The notes: a model not told the origin generated them from the sequence alone. Positions 1-12,315 are shown, counted from the first letter of the stretch. The stretch is 64,000 nucleotides of DNA from Rallus limicola (GCA_022605955.1 JAKCOZ010000059.1:1-64000), one strand, 5' to 3'. A program made the numbers and translations.

Positions 1-1814
1 GGCTGGATTTTTTTAAAGTCATAGAACAATGCTCATGGAAGGATTTCTGTGTTCTCTTTCTGATTTCTCACAATTTTTTTATGTACACTGTATTTGAAAT
101 GCACTACCCTCCTGAGTGAGAAGCTAAGTATGGGCAGCACAAGTTAGGTAATGCAGGTAGTCCTGCTCTGATCCATGACTGACTGCTGTTTTGCTTTGTG
201 GTGGTCTTTGCCACTCAGAGTGCTATTTGCACAGCTGCATTTCTGACTTTCTATCTAAAATTTCTACTTCTGAGTAGAGGTTACACCCTCCAATGAACAA
301 AAACTGAACCTTTTTGTCAAAACACTGTTAATAGTAAGGTATAGGTCCATGTGAATGCTTCTGATTGTGTGAAACTAGAGAAGCAGAATTCAGTTCACTA
401 ATTAGAATTCGAGTTCTCCATTTGCCCAGAATCAAATTTGATTCTGTTATCAAATCCCAGAAATATCTACCAAAAGAAGCTACTTATAGGAGCAAATGTT
501 CTGTCACAGTCACATTTCTGCTTTAATGCTTTTGGGTTTCCAAAAGGAAAGTGCTTCTTGGGTACAAATTTAACAGACGAATTGCAAAGAACTCGTTTCT
601 GATTTAGAACAATCTGTTCCATTAGCTATGCAAACGACAGGGGTTTCTGCCACCTCCTGTGCTATACACGAGTGAAACTATCATTTGCCAGTCACTGCAG
701 TGATCTATAACCTGAGTGGAAAAAGAAATGCACTCCAACGCATTGAAAAAATAAAGTAAATAAATAAAAAAATCATACTATTACCCTTTCAGCTTCTTTT
801 TGCCTTAAACCTTCTTGTATTTTAGTCAACTCAGTGGTATCATAAAGATTTTCCTGCTTATGGCAATTATTTTGAACTCCCTAAGCAGATTCCCATTAGT
901 TTCTAGTTTATCCTTTGGAAAGGGAGTTCTCTGGGACAAAATTACAGATCAAAACACAGTGTACATATGATTTCATAGTCATAACACTTAGAGAGTATGT
1001 AAAGGGAACTAATTATTTGCTAAAGACGTTCTGCCCAAGATGAAATGTTTACTCAAAGAAAGCAGTAACAGAGGTCAGTCTGCAGAATGATACAGAGCAC
1101 ATTTTGTCAACTTTCAGAAATTTCATGTGTATCAAATACGGCAATATCAGAGATTATATTCCCCTTTGACAATATCTACCGGAATAGGATGAATCTTAAA
1201 GTGGATTTTATAGAAGAGAAGGGACTCTTTAATGCACTTTGAACTTAGAAGTAGGATCTGACTGCCTCAGTAAGAAGCATAGTTGGAATCAAAACATTCA
1301 TTGGATAAACTGCAGCAGTCCAATAGGATTTATGGACAGTGATTGCACTCTGGCCCTAATTTTGATTCCAGCATTTGTAGCTGAGTATCAGAGTTACCAT
1401 TCTGTATAAGTTTTAACTTTTTTTTTTCCCCATTACTTATTAAGGAAGTTTTAGACAGCTAGAGATACAGCCGTTAAAAGTTGTATTGGATAAGGCTTTT
1501 TCTTTCTACTAACTGTGCTTCTACTTCATGTCATTGATGGGTATACTAGGGAGATGGCACATTGAAATAGTGCATTAAAACCAGCAATCAATATGGTAAT
1601 CACTATCGTTATGAAATATGAGGGCTCTGAGTTAGTTAATTCTGGATTATGTAAAGAAGTAACTACAACAGTATTGCTGAAATGTTAGTGACCGATTTTG
1701 CAGATGGGACCCCAACTAACCAGTCTGCAAATTCAGGCATTTGAACATGGGGATAAGATATAAATAATTTAGAATTCTATTAATCTTGTTGTATGAGTTA
1801 CAACTGTGATGCTT
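1..1814. other. Non-coding AT-rich stretch
   Basis: I see no gene, RNA or recognisable transposon here. The sequence is AT-rich with short A/T runs, such as the A-rich patch near 745-772 and a T-run near 1418-1427. Open frames are short and broken on both strands. Confidence 0.7.
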
Positions 1815-1825
1815 GGGGGGGGGGG
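1815..1825 (+). repeat. 11-bp poly-G run
   Basis: This is an uninterrupted run of 11 guanines in otherwise mixed sequence. It sits immediately before the GC-rich, CpG-free block that begins about 40 bp further on. Runs like this are length-unstable and often mis-sequenced. Confidence 0.9.
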
Positions 1826-1859
1826 AAATAATGAGATGCAATGTTCCAGCAATTGGTTG

Positions 1860-2095
1860 GTAATATCAGGGCACTGGGGGCACTCACATGCCTCACCAGT
1901 CCTGATTCCTCTCCCCTGGGTTCTTCCTCCTAGACTGCCTGTGGCCCAGGACTCCTCTTCAGCACTAGGCCAGCAGCTACCCACAGCCCTGACCAGCCAT
2001 GGGCAGAGCCTCTCCAGGCCCTGCCTTGTCACACCATGGGGAGCCCCTGGCCACAGGGAGCACTGGCCATCACACTGCACCCCAACAAGTACATG
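1860..2095. other. GC-rich, CpG-free block
   Basis: The block is clearly richer in G and C than its flanks, with many CCTG, CCAGG and GGCC steps, yet by eye it contains no CpG at all. It is open on both strands for about 100 codons (1769-2080 minus, 1806-2096 plus). That follows from its low A/T content and not from any recognisable protein. No repeat family was recognised. An old, methylation-decayed GC-rich element is possible. Confidence 0.5.
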
Positions 2096-2096
2096 A

Positions 2097-3170
2097 CTGG
2101 AGATTAATCCAACAGTATACGATATATATATTATATGTGTTATTAGTATATATGTTAATCCATCATAGACACTCTGGGTTTGTCAAGAACAAACAAAATC
2201 AGGATTTTCTGCCTTTGCTGAGAGGATGGCCGGCCTGGTGAGGGAAAGGCAAGTAGTAGGGTTCCCACCCTGCTTCTGCCTGTCCCGCACACCACTGTCC
2301 CTGCTGGGGAAACAGCCTACAACAGACAGGTCTTGCACTCAGCTCCTCCGAATGTGACAGTTACTTCATCAGCTCCATATCATACACTAACTCAAAATGG
2401 GTTTACTTGTTATTGAGCAGAAAGTGACTTATAATGCCATTCAGGGTCCGGATTTGTAGATGAAGAGCAATGGTATCAGTAAACTTGCTGTAAAGCAAGT
2501 TAACAAATGGCTGTGGAGCACTTAAACATTGTTATCTGTAAAATGTATCAAAGGAGACACAATTTTATCTAATTTCCTGGAAGGGATTAGTGTTTCCTGG
2601 TCTATTCATGCTTCTCAGCATTTTAGGTAATGTGACTGGGATTAGGTGAACTCTGCAGGTGACGCCAAGATGAGAGAGAGGAATTGATGGGGTGAAGAGC
2701 TCTTGGTAAAAGGGTGAAACAGCCGGAGACCAACAAGAAGGCACTCAGGAAGACAACAGCACAGTGCTGCATGGAGATACTAAGCCACAAATGCAGAAAA
2801 AGGGAACAACTGACTAGACAGCTAAATGTGAGGCCATGGTGTGATGGTATAGGAAAATGGCAGAGCCAGTTCGGGGTAGAATTAGCAATAGTAGTGTATG
2901 TAAACCATGGGGAAACAATCATCATCATCTGGTCCCTGCCAGGGTGTGCAGGTGGTGAGGCTGGCCTGATTATGTGCACTGCATACATAGTGCAAGAGCA
3001 AAGAGTCCAAGGAACTGCAAAGAAATGACAGCAATAGAAAATGGGATTTGTGAAGAAGGGTTTGAGGAACTGTTTGGCTGAGTTTAGAGACAAGGGCAGA
3101 GTTCTAAAAATCTGAAAAAGATTGTCATGAGGAGTATTCTCATCCAGGGCAGGACAAATGCTAAGTTGCC
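2097..3170. other. Non-coding stretch, no recognised feature
   Basis: An AT-only patch (about 2117-2157) is followed by ordinary mixed sequence. A 156-codon open frame on the minus strand (2623-3093) is rich in S, H, C, P and F, shows no domain or signature, and overlaps a 104-codon plus-strand frame. I treat both as chance open frames. Confidence 0.6.
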
Positions 3171-3174
3171 TAAT

Positions 3175-3335
3175 TGTACCAAGGGAGATTTAGGTAATGA
3201 ATTAAGGGGGCAGTTTTTGTAGATTAAGGAATAAAATGTAGACCTGTCGTCTTGGTTGACTACTTTTTTTGAAGTATTTAGAAAAGGATTAGATGGATAT
3301 CTACAAGGATACTAATTCAAAACAGCAGTTAGCTT
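3175..3335 (+). mobile_element. Possible very old CR1-type LINE 3' fragment
   Basis: The phrases 'aagggagatttaggta' and, about 100 bp later, 'agaaaaggattagatgg' with 'atatct' resemble the conserved words near the 3' end of ancient CR1/L3-like LINEs in amniotes. The spacing is plausible, but no terminal 8-bp repeat tail is visible and the match is degraded. It lies about 250 bp upstream of clear CR1 copies but in the opposite orientation. Confidence is low because it rests on recollected consensus words. Confidence 0.3.
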
Positions 3336-3588
3336 AGATCATCTCTTCATCTTTCTCTTCCAGCTGTGCCTTGCTACTTTTCTGTGATCTTTTAGAAGAA
3401 AATCATTGTATTATTTATTCTAACAGGAATGGCTCTCTTCCACATGTGCAAACAAAGCTACCTATCTTGTAGATGACTAAGTTACTTGCCAATTCAGTGT
3501 TTTGTGATGATGAATGCTGGACAAAGTCAGAAGTATTACTCAAGATTGATTACTCCTCACTTTTCGTACTGAACAAATATTTTCATCA

Positions 3589-4100
3589 GAAACGATACAA
3601 TGCATTGGGTTGGAAGGGACCTTTAAAGGTCATCTAGTCCAACTCCCCTGCAGTAGCAGGGATATCTTCACTAGATCAGGTTGCTCAGAGCCCCATCAAG
3701 CCAGACCTTGAATATCTCCAGGGATGGGGCCTCCACTACCTCTCTGGGCAACCTGTGCCAGTGACCCATCACCCTCATATTGAAGAACTTTTTCCTAATA
3801 TCCAACTGAAATCTCCCCTTTTCTAGTTTAAAGCCATCTCTCCTTGTGCTATTGCTACATGCTCTTGTGAACAGTTCTCCCCTGGCATTCCTATAGGCAT
3901 CTTTCAGGTATTGGAAGGCCACTATAAGGTCCCCTTGGAACATTCTCCAAGCTGAATTAAATCCAACTCTCTCAGCCTATCTTCCTTCATAGCAGGCATG
4001 CTCCAGCCCTTTGATTATTTTTGTGGCTCTTGTCTAGATACACTCCAACAAGTCCATGTCCCTCTTGTGTTGAGGGCTCCACATATCTGCTGTACACACA
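3589..4100 (-). mobile_element. CR1 LINE, 5'-truncated, 3' end retained
   Basis: CR1 is a non-LTR retrotransposon that copies itself by target-primed reverse transcription, usually leaving 5'-truncated copies. On the minus strand this copy runs from about 4100 through the end of ORF2 and the 3' UTR to about 3589. The ORF2 tail (3943-3671) is still open for 90 codons and includes RKKFFNMRVMGHWHRLP and the terminal ALSNLI before a stop. The 3' UTR shows the usual 'ggttggaagggacct' antisense signature. The terminal ATTCTATGAT-type tail is degraded. Upstream of the frame, 3944-4085 matches the usual CR1 text about dividing by 'gctccaacaggtcc'. Two further CR1 copies follow in the same orientation within 1.3 kb. 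Confidence 0.93.
3671..3943 (-). pseudogene. CR1 ORF2 C-terminal remnant (open, 90 codons)
   Basis: This is the C-terminal tail of the CR1 endonuclease/reverse-transcriptase polyprotein, downstream of the RT domain. Seen in the sequence are 'LIVAFQYLKDAYR', 'GELFTRACSNSTRRDGF', 'FKLEKGRFQLDIRKKFF' and 'LPREVVEAPSLEIFKVWLDG', ending ALSNLI and a stop, in the order expected for bird CR1 copies. No catalytic domain is present, so the piece cannot be active. The first methionine is simply the first in-frame ATG in a truncated copy. An unbroken frame over this length suggests a younger insertion than the neighbouring CR1 fragments. Confidence 0.88.
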
Positions 4101-4885
4101 TGTAAACTCCAATAACAAAAAATAAAGGATTTTTGTTGTGGTTTGGGAATGGTCAGTATTTGCCATAAATTGCTGCATATGAAGTTTTAATTTCAATGAA
4201 GCATGCTATTTAAAATGCAGAAAAAGCTACAAGTAAATTACTTTAAGAATTGTTAACTATCCTGTCATCTTCTCAAATTCTTAAACTGAACCAAAACAAG
4301 ATTTCTGGTCATATTTGTGGCAATTAGACAGAATTCACACTCTAAGTAAATAATGCTAAAATACTTTAACTAGCAATTCAGTTCCAAACTGATTTCATAA
4401 TGTTTATATCTGATTAATGTTGAAAACAGGCTGAAGCGACCAACCTGGGCTCAAATGGAGTGAGCATTAGCTGTGTGACCCATTGAGGCTGACTGAGAGC
4501 TGTACTTCATATCTAATTTCCCATTTATTTTCATAATGAAATTGACAGTTTCAGAATATAGTTAGTGAATGTATACCATTTTTTCCAGTTTTAACCTTAG
4601 ACATATAATGTTTGGGAAATGTGTTGCAAGTTGTTCAAATTCTGCCTTGGGCTTTACCCTCAGTTAATACTTCTGGAGTTTTAAGTCTAGTCTGAATTGA
4701 TGAAAATTTATCCAAGGATTGGAAAAAAATTCATAGCAGCCAAGATGAAACTCCTCTGCCTATTAGCACATTTCAGCTGTGATGGGCTAGTTATAAAAAG
4801 TCATCAAATCCTATAAAAATTACATCTCCTTCCATTCCTCACTATTCCTTACACTTACCTTCCTCATTTATCCTTTTCTGTAATA
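4101..4885. other. Non-coding spacer between CR1 copies
   Basis: AT-rich sequence separates two antisense CR1 copies. No gene, motif or further repeat was recognised. Confidence 0.6.
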
Positions 4886-5032
4886 CATCATAGAATCATT
4901 TAGGTTGGAAAAGACCTTTAAGATGGAGTCCAACCACAAACCTAACACTGCCAATTCAACCACTAAAATACATTCCCTTAGCAACACATTTACACATACT
5001 TTAAGTACATCCAGGGATGGTGACCTCACTAC
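4886..5032 (-). mobile_element. CR1 LINE 3' fragment
   Basis: In plus-strand reading this begins with the antisense tail 'catcatagaatca', then 'ttaggttggaaaagacc' and 'gagtccaacc', then the 'aacctaacactgcca' and 'catccagggatggtgac' words typical of a CR1 subfamily 3' UTR. It is a different subfamily from the copy at 3.6 kb. It stops abruptly at 'cctcactac', exactly where the next CR1 tail begins. Confidence 0.9.
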
Positions 5033-5335
5033 AGAATCACAGAACAGTACAAAGGTAGCTCTTGAGATAAACTAGTCCAACCCCCTTGCTAAAGCAGAAC
5101 CACCTGGAGCTGGTTACTTGAGAGTTTTCAGTATCTCCAGAGACTCCACAAGCTCTCTGTGCATCTTGGTCCAGTGATCTGACACCCTCCAAGTGAAAAA
5201 GTTTTTCCTCATATCAAGATGGAACTTCCTATGTTAGTTTGTGCCTGTTGCTTCTTGTCGTGTCACTGGGCATCTTTGATAAGAGTTTGACCCCATTCTC
5301 TTGATCTCTACCCTTATTGATAAGTATCGAGTATT
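5033..5335 (-). mobile_element. CR1 LINE 3' fragment abutting another CR1
   Basis: The fragment starts in plus reading with 'agaatcacagaa', the antisense 3' tail. It continues through 'tagtccaacccccttgct', 'ccagagactccac', 'aagtgaaaaagtttttcctcat' and 'ttgcttcttgtcgtgtcactg', all recognisable CR1 3'-region text. Its 3' tail is directly joined to the 5' broken edge of the CR1 at 4886-5032. Either this copy inserted there or the two were joined by deletion. No continuation of the first copy is visible beyond 5335. Confidence 0.88.
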
Positions 5336-8300
5336 CAATGAAGATGAAGCCGTTGTTGCAAAGTGTTGTTGAAGCTTTCTTGCTGAAAACATATGTAGAG
5401 TGAGAAATATATAGGAGTTCGTCAAGTATTAGCTTTGTCACTTTTCCTCACAGATTTAATGACATAATAGTGAGACTGCTGTTACCTTGATTAGTTTTCT
5501 ATAATAATGAACTTTTTCTCTTATGTTTGGTCTTTAAAGGTGGCTCTGCCATTCATGGACTTAGAAAAAATATTAGGAATTTCTTAACATTCTAGGCGTC
5601 TGAAGTAGCTGAACACTGTTGACACACTGCTTGACTTGCAACAAATTATAGAGTGCAGGCTTGTATAAGTGCGAAAGACAATTCTGCGAAAGGAGTTCAA
5701 TAACACCAGTAAAATTAGAAATATGTACTTCCCTTGTGGTGTTACAGTAATGCAAGTCAAAAAGCACAGTTTATTTCACTGGTTGGGTTGTGATGGTGTA
5801 ATACCGCTTTGTTAAGCAAAATGTGGTTTGTGTTGGGGCTTTGAAATAGGCTGTTAACATGTTTTAGAGGTGAAAAAAGTTGTACAAAACATTGAAAAGT
5901 TGTGCTGCACTTGGCCAAACAATTTGAAATTACTATATGTGTTGAGAACATCAGCCTGGAGTGTCAGATAACCATTAACTAAGACACTCTTTAGGATACT
6001 TAGCAAAAGCTCTGATGTTTTCTTAAGTTTGCAAAGAACTCTAAGGGCAGTGGGCTACACTATCACCTCTTCGTTTTCTCAAGAACAAGGAGAAAACGTA
6101 AATGATCTGTACAGAGAAACCATTTGGTCCACTGCACCTGCATACTGCACAGAGACTGGATTTCTACAGTTCTTATTAATTTTCTTCATTTGAGTACATT
6201 GGTCATTTCAAGTGCTTGTCTAAATTAATTCTTTATTTGCAATTTGGTACTAATTATTTGACTAATTTCTAGTTCTTTCATGTCTACAAACTGTCACTGA
6301 TGGATGGCATTTTCCCAAATGTATTTCATAGAGAATTTACCAAATAATTTCATCAGCTCATTACCAAGCAATTGTGCATATTGGTTATAGGAAAACTAGC
6401 TGAATATTCTGTCCCAGCTGCATGGTCCTAGATCGTATGCTGATATAAGAGGTGTGTTATTAACTTCCCTCACATTTTATTCTTCTGCATTTATTATTTT
6501 TGTTATTTCACTGGAAGAGCCCCTTGCTGAATCAGGTTTGGTGTGAATGCTTGCAAGAAGTAAATTCTGTTTACGTGAATTGTGCTGCCAGTAACTTTAT
6601 TCATTTAGAAATGCTGCCAGTAAATAGACTATTCAGAGAAAATAAACACAGATGCTCATACACACAATGGAAGATTAATTTAAAATTTCAACTAGTATTC
6701 ATAGAAAATTGTTTTCAGTGTTTTCACAGACCTATTTGTAGCAGTAAGATAAAAATTATTTTCCTTGTTACAACTGGTTGAAGCATGTAGTGTGTGTATA
6801 TACTGTTGGTCACTGTTAAGAGCAACTAACAAATATCAGGGTTTTTGTTTTCAGTACATCTTGCTAGTTTTCTGAGGAAAAGCTGTAATACCAACTATTT
6901 TAGGAGAGAGCTTTAAAACAGCACAAAAAGCTTCCAACGGTTTAAGACCCAAAAGGCACCCTCAAAAAGGGCATTTTTTAGTATTTGTTTTCAATTGGGC
7001 TATAGCTAACCATTTAGCTCTATTAGATGTTTTCTTTGAGCTTCTAAAAATTAAGTTTCCTCTTCATGAGCATTTGTATTTTGTAAAGCAATGGTTATGA
7101 AATGGCTGCTATTATTTGGATTGGAAATATGGTTGAAAAGAAATTAGGTGAAAATTATTCCAAAAATTGTTCTTTGTCTTTTTTACTGAGGCACTTAAAT
7201 CTTTTCCATGTATAAAGTAACCTTAGTCAACTAAATTTAAGAGAAAGGAATAGTGCCTAAAACTGCAGATCACTTGGGGCTTCTTTGGTGCTAATTAACT
7301 TACTTAGCTCAGTTGGTTGGCAGTTTTTAATCACTATAAAAGCTCCTGTGGATATTTTAATTTGTTTTCATTTTAAAAGTAGAAACATATGGTTCTTTAA
7401 AAGATGTGTGGCTTTTTCTGTACTCATTTGAGAAATTATAATTAATGTTTTCATGTGCAGACATACATTTAGTTTCATAATCACTCATTTTCAGAGTTAA
7501 CCCCTTGGAAATGTTGATGGAGTGATAGTGCCAAGAACAGTCAGCCTATAACTTCATTTCCTGCAGACCTTGACTTTTTAATCTTCATAGGAAAAAAAGG
7601 GTGCTTGCAAGTATTTCTATCAAAATGACCCTGATAATAGTACAATCTCTTCAGCTTTCAAAATGCCTTGGTATTTTTTTTAAAGCATACGGCCTATCTC
7701 ATTTAGACCTTTAATGTTTGTCTTTTAATAATGTAAATACCAAAAGCTAAAGGGTAGTTAGTCTGCCTTCAGATGTGATGCTTCAGGTCTTGGCCCCCCT
7801 ATACTATTCCTCACATTTCATCCCATCATCTATATTAGAAATTGCTGCCCAATCCGACTGTAAATGACTCCCAATGTTCTCTAAAAATTATTAGAATTGC
7901 TTAGCTGAAGTAGTTGATGTAGGCCAACCCTTGTTTTACAAGATTAAAAGCCCACTATCATATATCTCTTGTCTGTAGGAAAAAAAAGGCCACAATAAGG
8001 CAAATAATGGAAATCCTCCCAGGCAAAATTTGGCTTTCCATTAGTCAAACTATTAATGAAGCATTACACAGTAGTGTAAAGAGCACTTGTAATATCCATA
8101 CTTTTGTGAAAAAGACACATGTAACACTGTTTGTATTACATATTCTGTATGTGGAGTAAAGACTTAAATTGGAATTCTTATTTCCCAGTTATTCCACTAG
8201 TTCTCTGTTTTCATTTATGACTTTGTCCTACAAGACATGAATGTGAGTATCAAAGTTACGGATATTTCTCCCTATGAATTCTATGAAATCAGGTTAATGA

Positions 8301-9789
8301 TAAATGATCAATTGTCATTGATAATTCCAGAGTCCCATCTTAAAGTTTATTAGTGCTGATGGTTGAGTAAGGTTCAAAATACTTTGGTCATGTCTCATTT
8401 ACCAGTGCTATTAACTTATCTAATGATAGTTCCAAGTGCAAAAGCCAGATATCACAATGTTTTAATACACTTGGGCTTGATTTTGAAATCTTACAAGAGC
8501 ATGTAAGGTGCAGCTTTATGAATTTAAGTGTCATTGTTTTGATTCCTTTGAGTCTCACTGTTCACGATCACTTGTAACCATTCAACGTGGGTTTAATTTA
8601 GTATAAGTTGTTGAAGGAAACAAGCTCAAAGAAAACTTGTGTGGAGCACGTTCAATCTTGTTTCATGAATTGCTTGAAAATGAGACTGGTGTCATATTCA
8701 TTAAAAGAATTCTTTCCCCACCAGCCCCAAAACACTGCTGTAAGGTAATCTGCAAGATTCTGCTCCAAAATTACGCCTTCATATGGTAAAAGCAGTATAA
8801 GAGGAAACCAGAAAAGAGCATGTCCTTACTCAATTTCCCCTGAATCAAGGCTTTTTGCTGTAATATATGTAAAGGGGCATCCACAGAGTTGTTTTTTCTC
8901 AGATCATACCAAGATGAACTCTCTTGAAGTTTGGCTGCAGCTGAGCTGAAGCTCTTTACTGCAGCAACAATACAGTACCAGATTTGTGGTATTTTTCCCA
9001 TCTCTGCTAGAGGGATGGAGTTTTCTGCACACTTTGCCAATGTAACCTGGCTTACTGATACGCTAGTGGTTGTCATTTGGAGGAAGGAACATGTGGGGAG
9101 GACTCTGTGCCCAGATACTGGGAAGAAGGGGAAACCAGGATTTCCACCCTTTGTGTTTAGGAAATGTTTTCACTGATTATGAAGGCTCTTAAGTAGAAGT
9201 CCTTTCCTGCACTTTGAGTTGAAATCCACTTTTGTTGCTTTTCCACTGGGGGTGTGTGTGTGTATGACCTCAGTTAAGTCAGTATCAGCCCCATATATAT
9301 TTCTGATACATTGAGCAGAACTCTCTCCTCCACATGCATTGCATCAGAAAATACAGTACAGCTATGACCAAATGAGAATGTTGTTCCATTTTCTGTAACA
9401 AAAGGAGTGTGACTGAAGAGCCCAAATATATGTGAATATACTGTTTGTCCATTTTAATTTTACAAAATTGTCTCCTTCTGTATTAGTGCTGTGCGTAATG
9501 CTGTCAATGTATTAGCTGCATTTGCACTGGATTTCCTTTTTGTAGCAGTCATCAAAAATGTTTGAGTGTTTGCATTTAATCGGTATTACCCACCTGGGAA
9601 CAAGTACTAACAGACTAGGATTTAAAATGACCTTTGTGGCTGATAATAAGAATGTAAGAAATTTACTCATCAGCAAAAATCCATATTGCCTGGAGTACAT
9701 ATATTGAAAAGCAAAAAGTGTGAGGGTAGCATGCAGGGTATGTTTGTGCAACGAGGCCATGCAAGGATGGCAGAGGATAAAGAAAGTTT
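5336..9789. other. Non-coding stretch, no recognised gene
   Basis: Mostly AT-rich sequence without recognised transposons. Open frames of 64-101 codons on both strands (such as 8771-9076 minus and 6500-6781 plus) show no domains or consistent exon boundaries. A tRNA A-box-like word at about 7305-7320 has no B box. A (GT)6-type patch occurs near 9252-9263. Confidence 0.6.
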
Positions 9790-10250
9790 GCCATGCAGCG
9801 AAGAGCTGCATCGAGGCAGCCTTCCACAGAGCCTAATAAACCTTTAGTTTCATCGTGGAGCGTGTCACTAGCGAAGCATGGTTGCTTCAGAAACCCCAAG
9901 CCTGGGACCCCCCTCCTGGAGCAGGCAGGGGTGAAGCACAGACTGGCTGTTCCCCACCATTTGCCTGTCCGCCTCTGCTTTCCCGGCTGTGCCATAGGCT
10001 GCAGCGGCCTCTGTTGGAAAATCACTTCTGACTGCCTTAGCCCAGAGATGAGCAAATAGGCACAGCCTCTCCCTGCTGCATCTCCTTCCCCTTCTCCTGG
10101 GGATTGCAAGGGGAGATTGTCCTTGTCCTTCAAGCGTTTCCAGGCCAGAGCAATCCCCCTGGCTGGCTGGGGGTTTTCACTGCCTCACGAATTAACAATA
10201 CAGTGGTTCTTCAGGAGCGAGGAAGCCTTTCCCCTGTTTTGATGCTGCCA
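9790..10250. other. Locally GC- and CpG-enriched block
   Basis: By eye this 460-bp block holds about eleven CpG dinucleotides, whereas the flanking kilobases have very few, and it is visibly richer in G and C. It is open on both strands (9663-10133 minus, 9793-10059 plus) without any recognised domain. It is too weak to be called a classical CpG island. A distal regulatory element or an untranslated first exon are possible readings, and a chance isochore fluctuation is another. Confidence 0.4.
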
Positions 10251-12315
10251 TAAAGCAGAAATTTCATGCAGGAAACCAAGTATTAAAGGCAGTGCATTTT
10301 TGCTTTTTGGACGTAAATTGATCATCTCTGCAAAGATGATCCAAATGTATAGCACAGCTGGGGAAACTCTGTATTCAGCCTCTCTGAAGCAATGAAAGTA
10401 AGGGCAGATTCTGGACTTGGTTCAAGTTTAGGGTATCTTGGCTTGCCCTGCTTTTCATGACGTGCAAATGATGTAATTGATATAGCAATACTATACAAAA
10501 TGAATGCTCTATTAATAACTTTCTTTTAACAGCCACTTAACCCAGAGCCTTAGGTTGGTATTGAATCCTTCAGTGATAGTGCTTTGCAGCAATTGTACTG
10601 ACAGTGTGTCTTGAAAGTTAATGGGATGCCTAGGAATAAACATATTTGGTAAGATAGACAGTTTTTAGAGGCATATTTCAGGTACAGTTTGTCTTGGTGT
10701 TAAAGACTTCAAAAATCTGTCCCCAGTGTATTCTTGTGGTTCTTCATCCTTTCTCTGTTCTGTGCATGGAGTGATTTCCCTACCAATTTTGCAAAGTTGT
10801 TATTTGTTCCTTACTCTGTATTTCTTGTAGTAACTCTCTTCAGTTCTGACACTAGTAAAAGCCAGTTAATTTTATATGCCTATATTATATATACACAAAT
10901 ACAATACATTTATATATTAGCTACACATGGGGGGGGGGGGGGAAAAGCAATATTGTCCTCTGTAATTTCTATTTTCCAGTCTTTTCTATTTTCTAGTTTC
11001 CTTTATTTCTCTGAATTGAACACCTACAGTTGAGGTCTGTACCAAGGCATTCTAAAAAGCATCCTGAACAAGGAAAAGCTGCTTTATGCTGTTAATGAAT
11101 TTACTGGCAATCCTACTAGGTAAACCAGAAAGATGTAAAGAATTTTAAAATTTGCCACATCTGTAGTCCACCTGTCTTAGGAACAGGAACAGTTAAGCCA
11201 AATTTAGATTTAATGGGAAGCGACCTACTCCTTTAGCCAGATTTACATTTAAACAGTATCTGAATTTAGAAGTGCTGAATGTAGTTGTAAAAGGTGCGTG
11301 TACCTGCACAGGTCCCCTGCTGACCTTGTGCTGCAGTTTTTCAGAAGCTCCATCTTGCATACAAGCCACAGATATGTAGAAAAATTTGAGGTCTAAGAGA
11401 GTAGAATATTCACACCTAAGTGTGCACTGAACCGAGCACATCCAATTTTAATGGACAATTATATAGCATTTACTTTGATAGGTAAGTGTATGGTCATATT
11501 TTGTGTGGCCAAAAGACCTAATCTTGGGGGGGAGGGAATTTATAAAATTTTTTTGCTGTGTTACTTATAAAACTGTATGTAATTTTTGTAATACATGTAT
11601 GTGTGAGTGTGTGCTCATATAGGTTTTTATAGGTATTCCTCTGTGACATAGGTGACAAGTCTTTTCTGGCATTTGAATCACAGTGCTTTGTAGTCTAAAA
11701 AAATGTAGCATGAAGTTATTCAGTCATATAGAGTCATGTTTCAGTCAAAAAAATATCTGATGAGATTCATCTTGTTACATTAAGTAACAGACCTGTAGCT
11801 TTCTGATAAATCTTGTTTCAGAAAATAATAAAAAAAGTTATATACAACATTTAAAAGACCATCTATAATATGAAGGAAATTCTGTGTATTCAGCTTTCCT
11901 TTGTTTAGAGATATGACACATTATAGAGGTATGTATATGAATATTTTCATCCATTTTATATACTAGGTCAGATTGTGATGAACCACTCTCTTTGCTAAGC
12001 AGTTTGCTCACATGACTAATCCAATTGATGACTTATATTCAAAGTTTATCTGTTGAAAAGTAGGAAAAGGCACAGGAAGAGCTGCAGAAAAAAAAATCAA
12101 TATGCTGAACAAATCTTATATAAGCAAGGAGCTCAAAAGGTTTAACTGAAAATGTGATGAATAACACTTTAGCTGTGTGTGATGGATCATAATATTCCTG
12201 GAAAAAAATGATAACAGTCTAAGACACATGTAAAGGCAAATGGCTGTTGATGTCTAGTTTTGAAGGGATTGTAATGTGAAGGGATTCAGGATTTCCCTGC
12301 CACATGGGTTATCTC
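10251..12315. other. Non-coding stretch with simple repeats
   Basis: It includes an AT-rich patch (about 10870-10920) running into the 14-G tract at 10929. No gene or recognised transposon was found. The 82-codon minus frame at 11193-11441 has no signature. Confidence 0.6.
10929..10942 (+). repeat. 14-bp poly-G tract
   Basis: Fourteen consecutive guanines follow about 60 bp of AT-rich, ATATA-like sequence. The run is an expected site of length polymorphism and sequencing error. Confidence 0.9.

Noticed and set aside
2623..3093. 156-codon minus-strand open frame
   Set aside because: No domain, unusual composition (S, H, C, F, P), overlaps a plus-strand frame. A few frames of this size are expected by chance in 64 kb of AT-rich DNA.
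7301..7323. tRNA A-box-like word 'tagctcagttggttgg'
   Set aside because: No B box or cloverleaf downstream at the required distance.
9663..10133. 156-codon minus-strand frame in the CpG-enriched block
   Set aside because: Open because the block is GC-richer (fewer stops). Its plus-strand shadow is also open and neither shows a domain.
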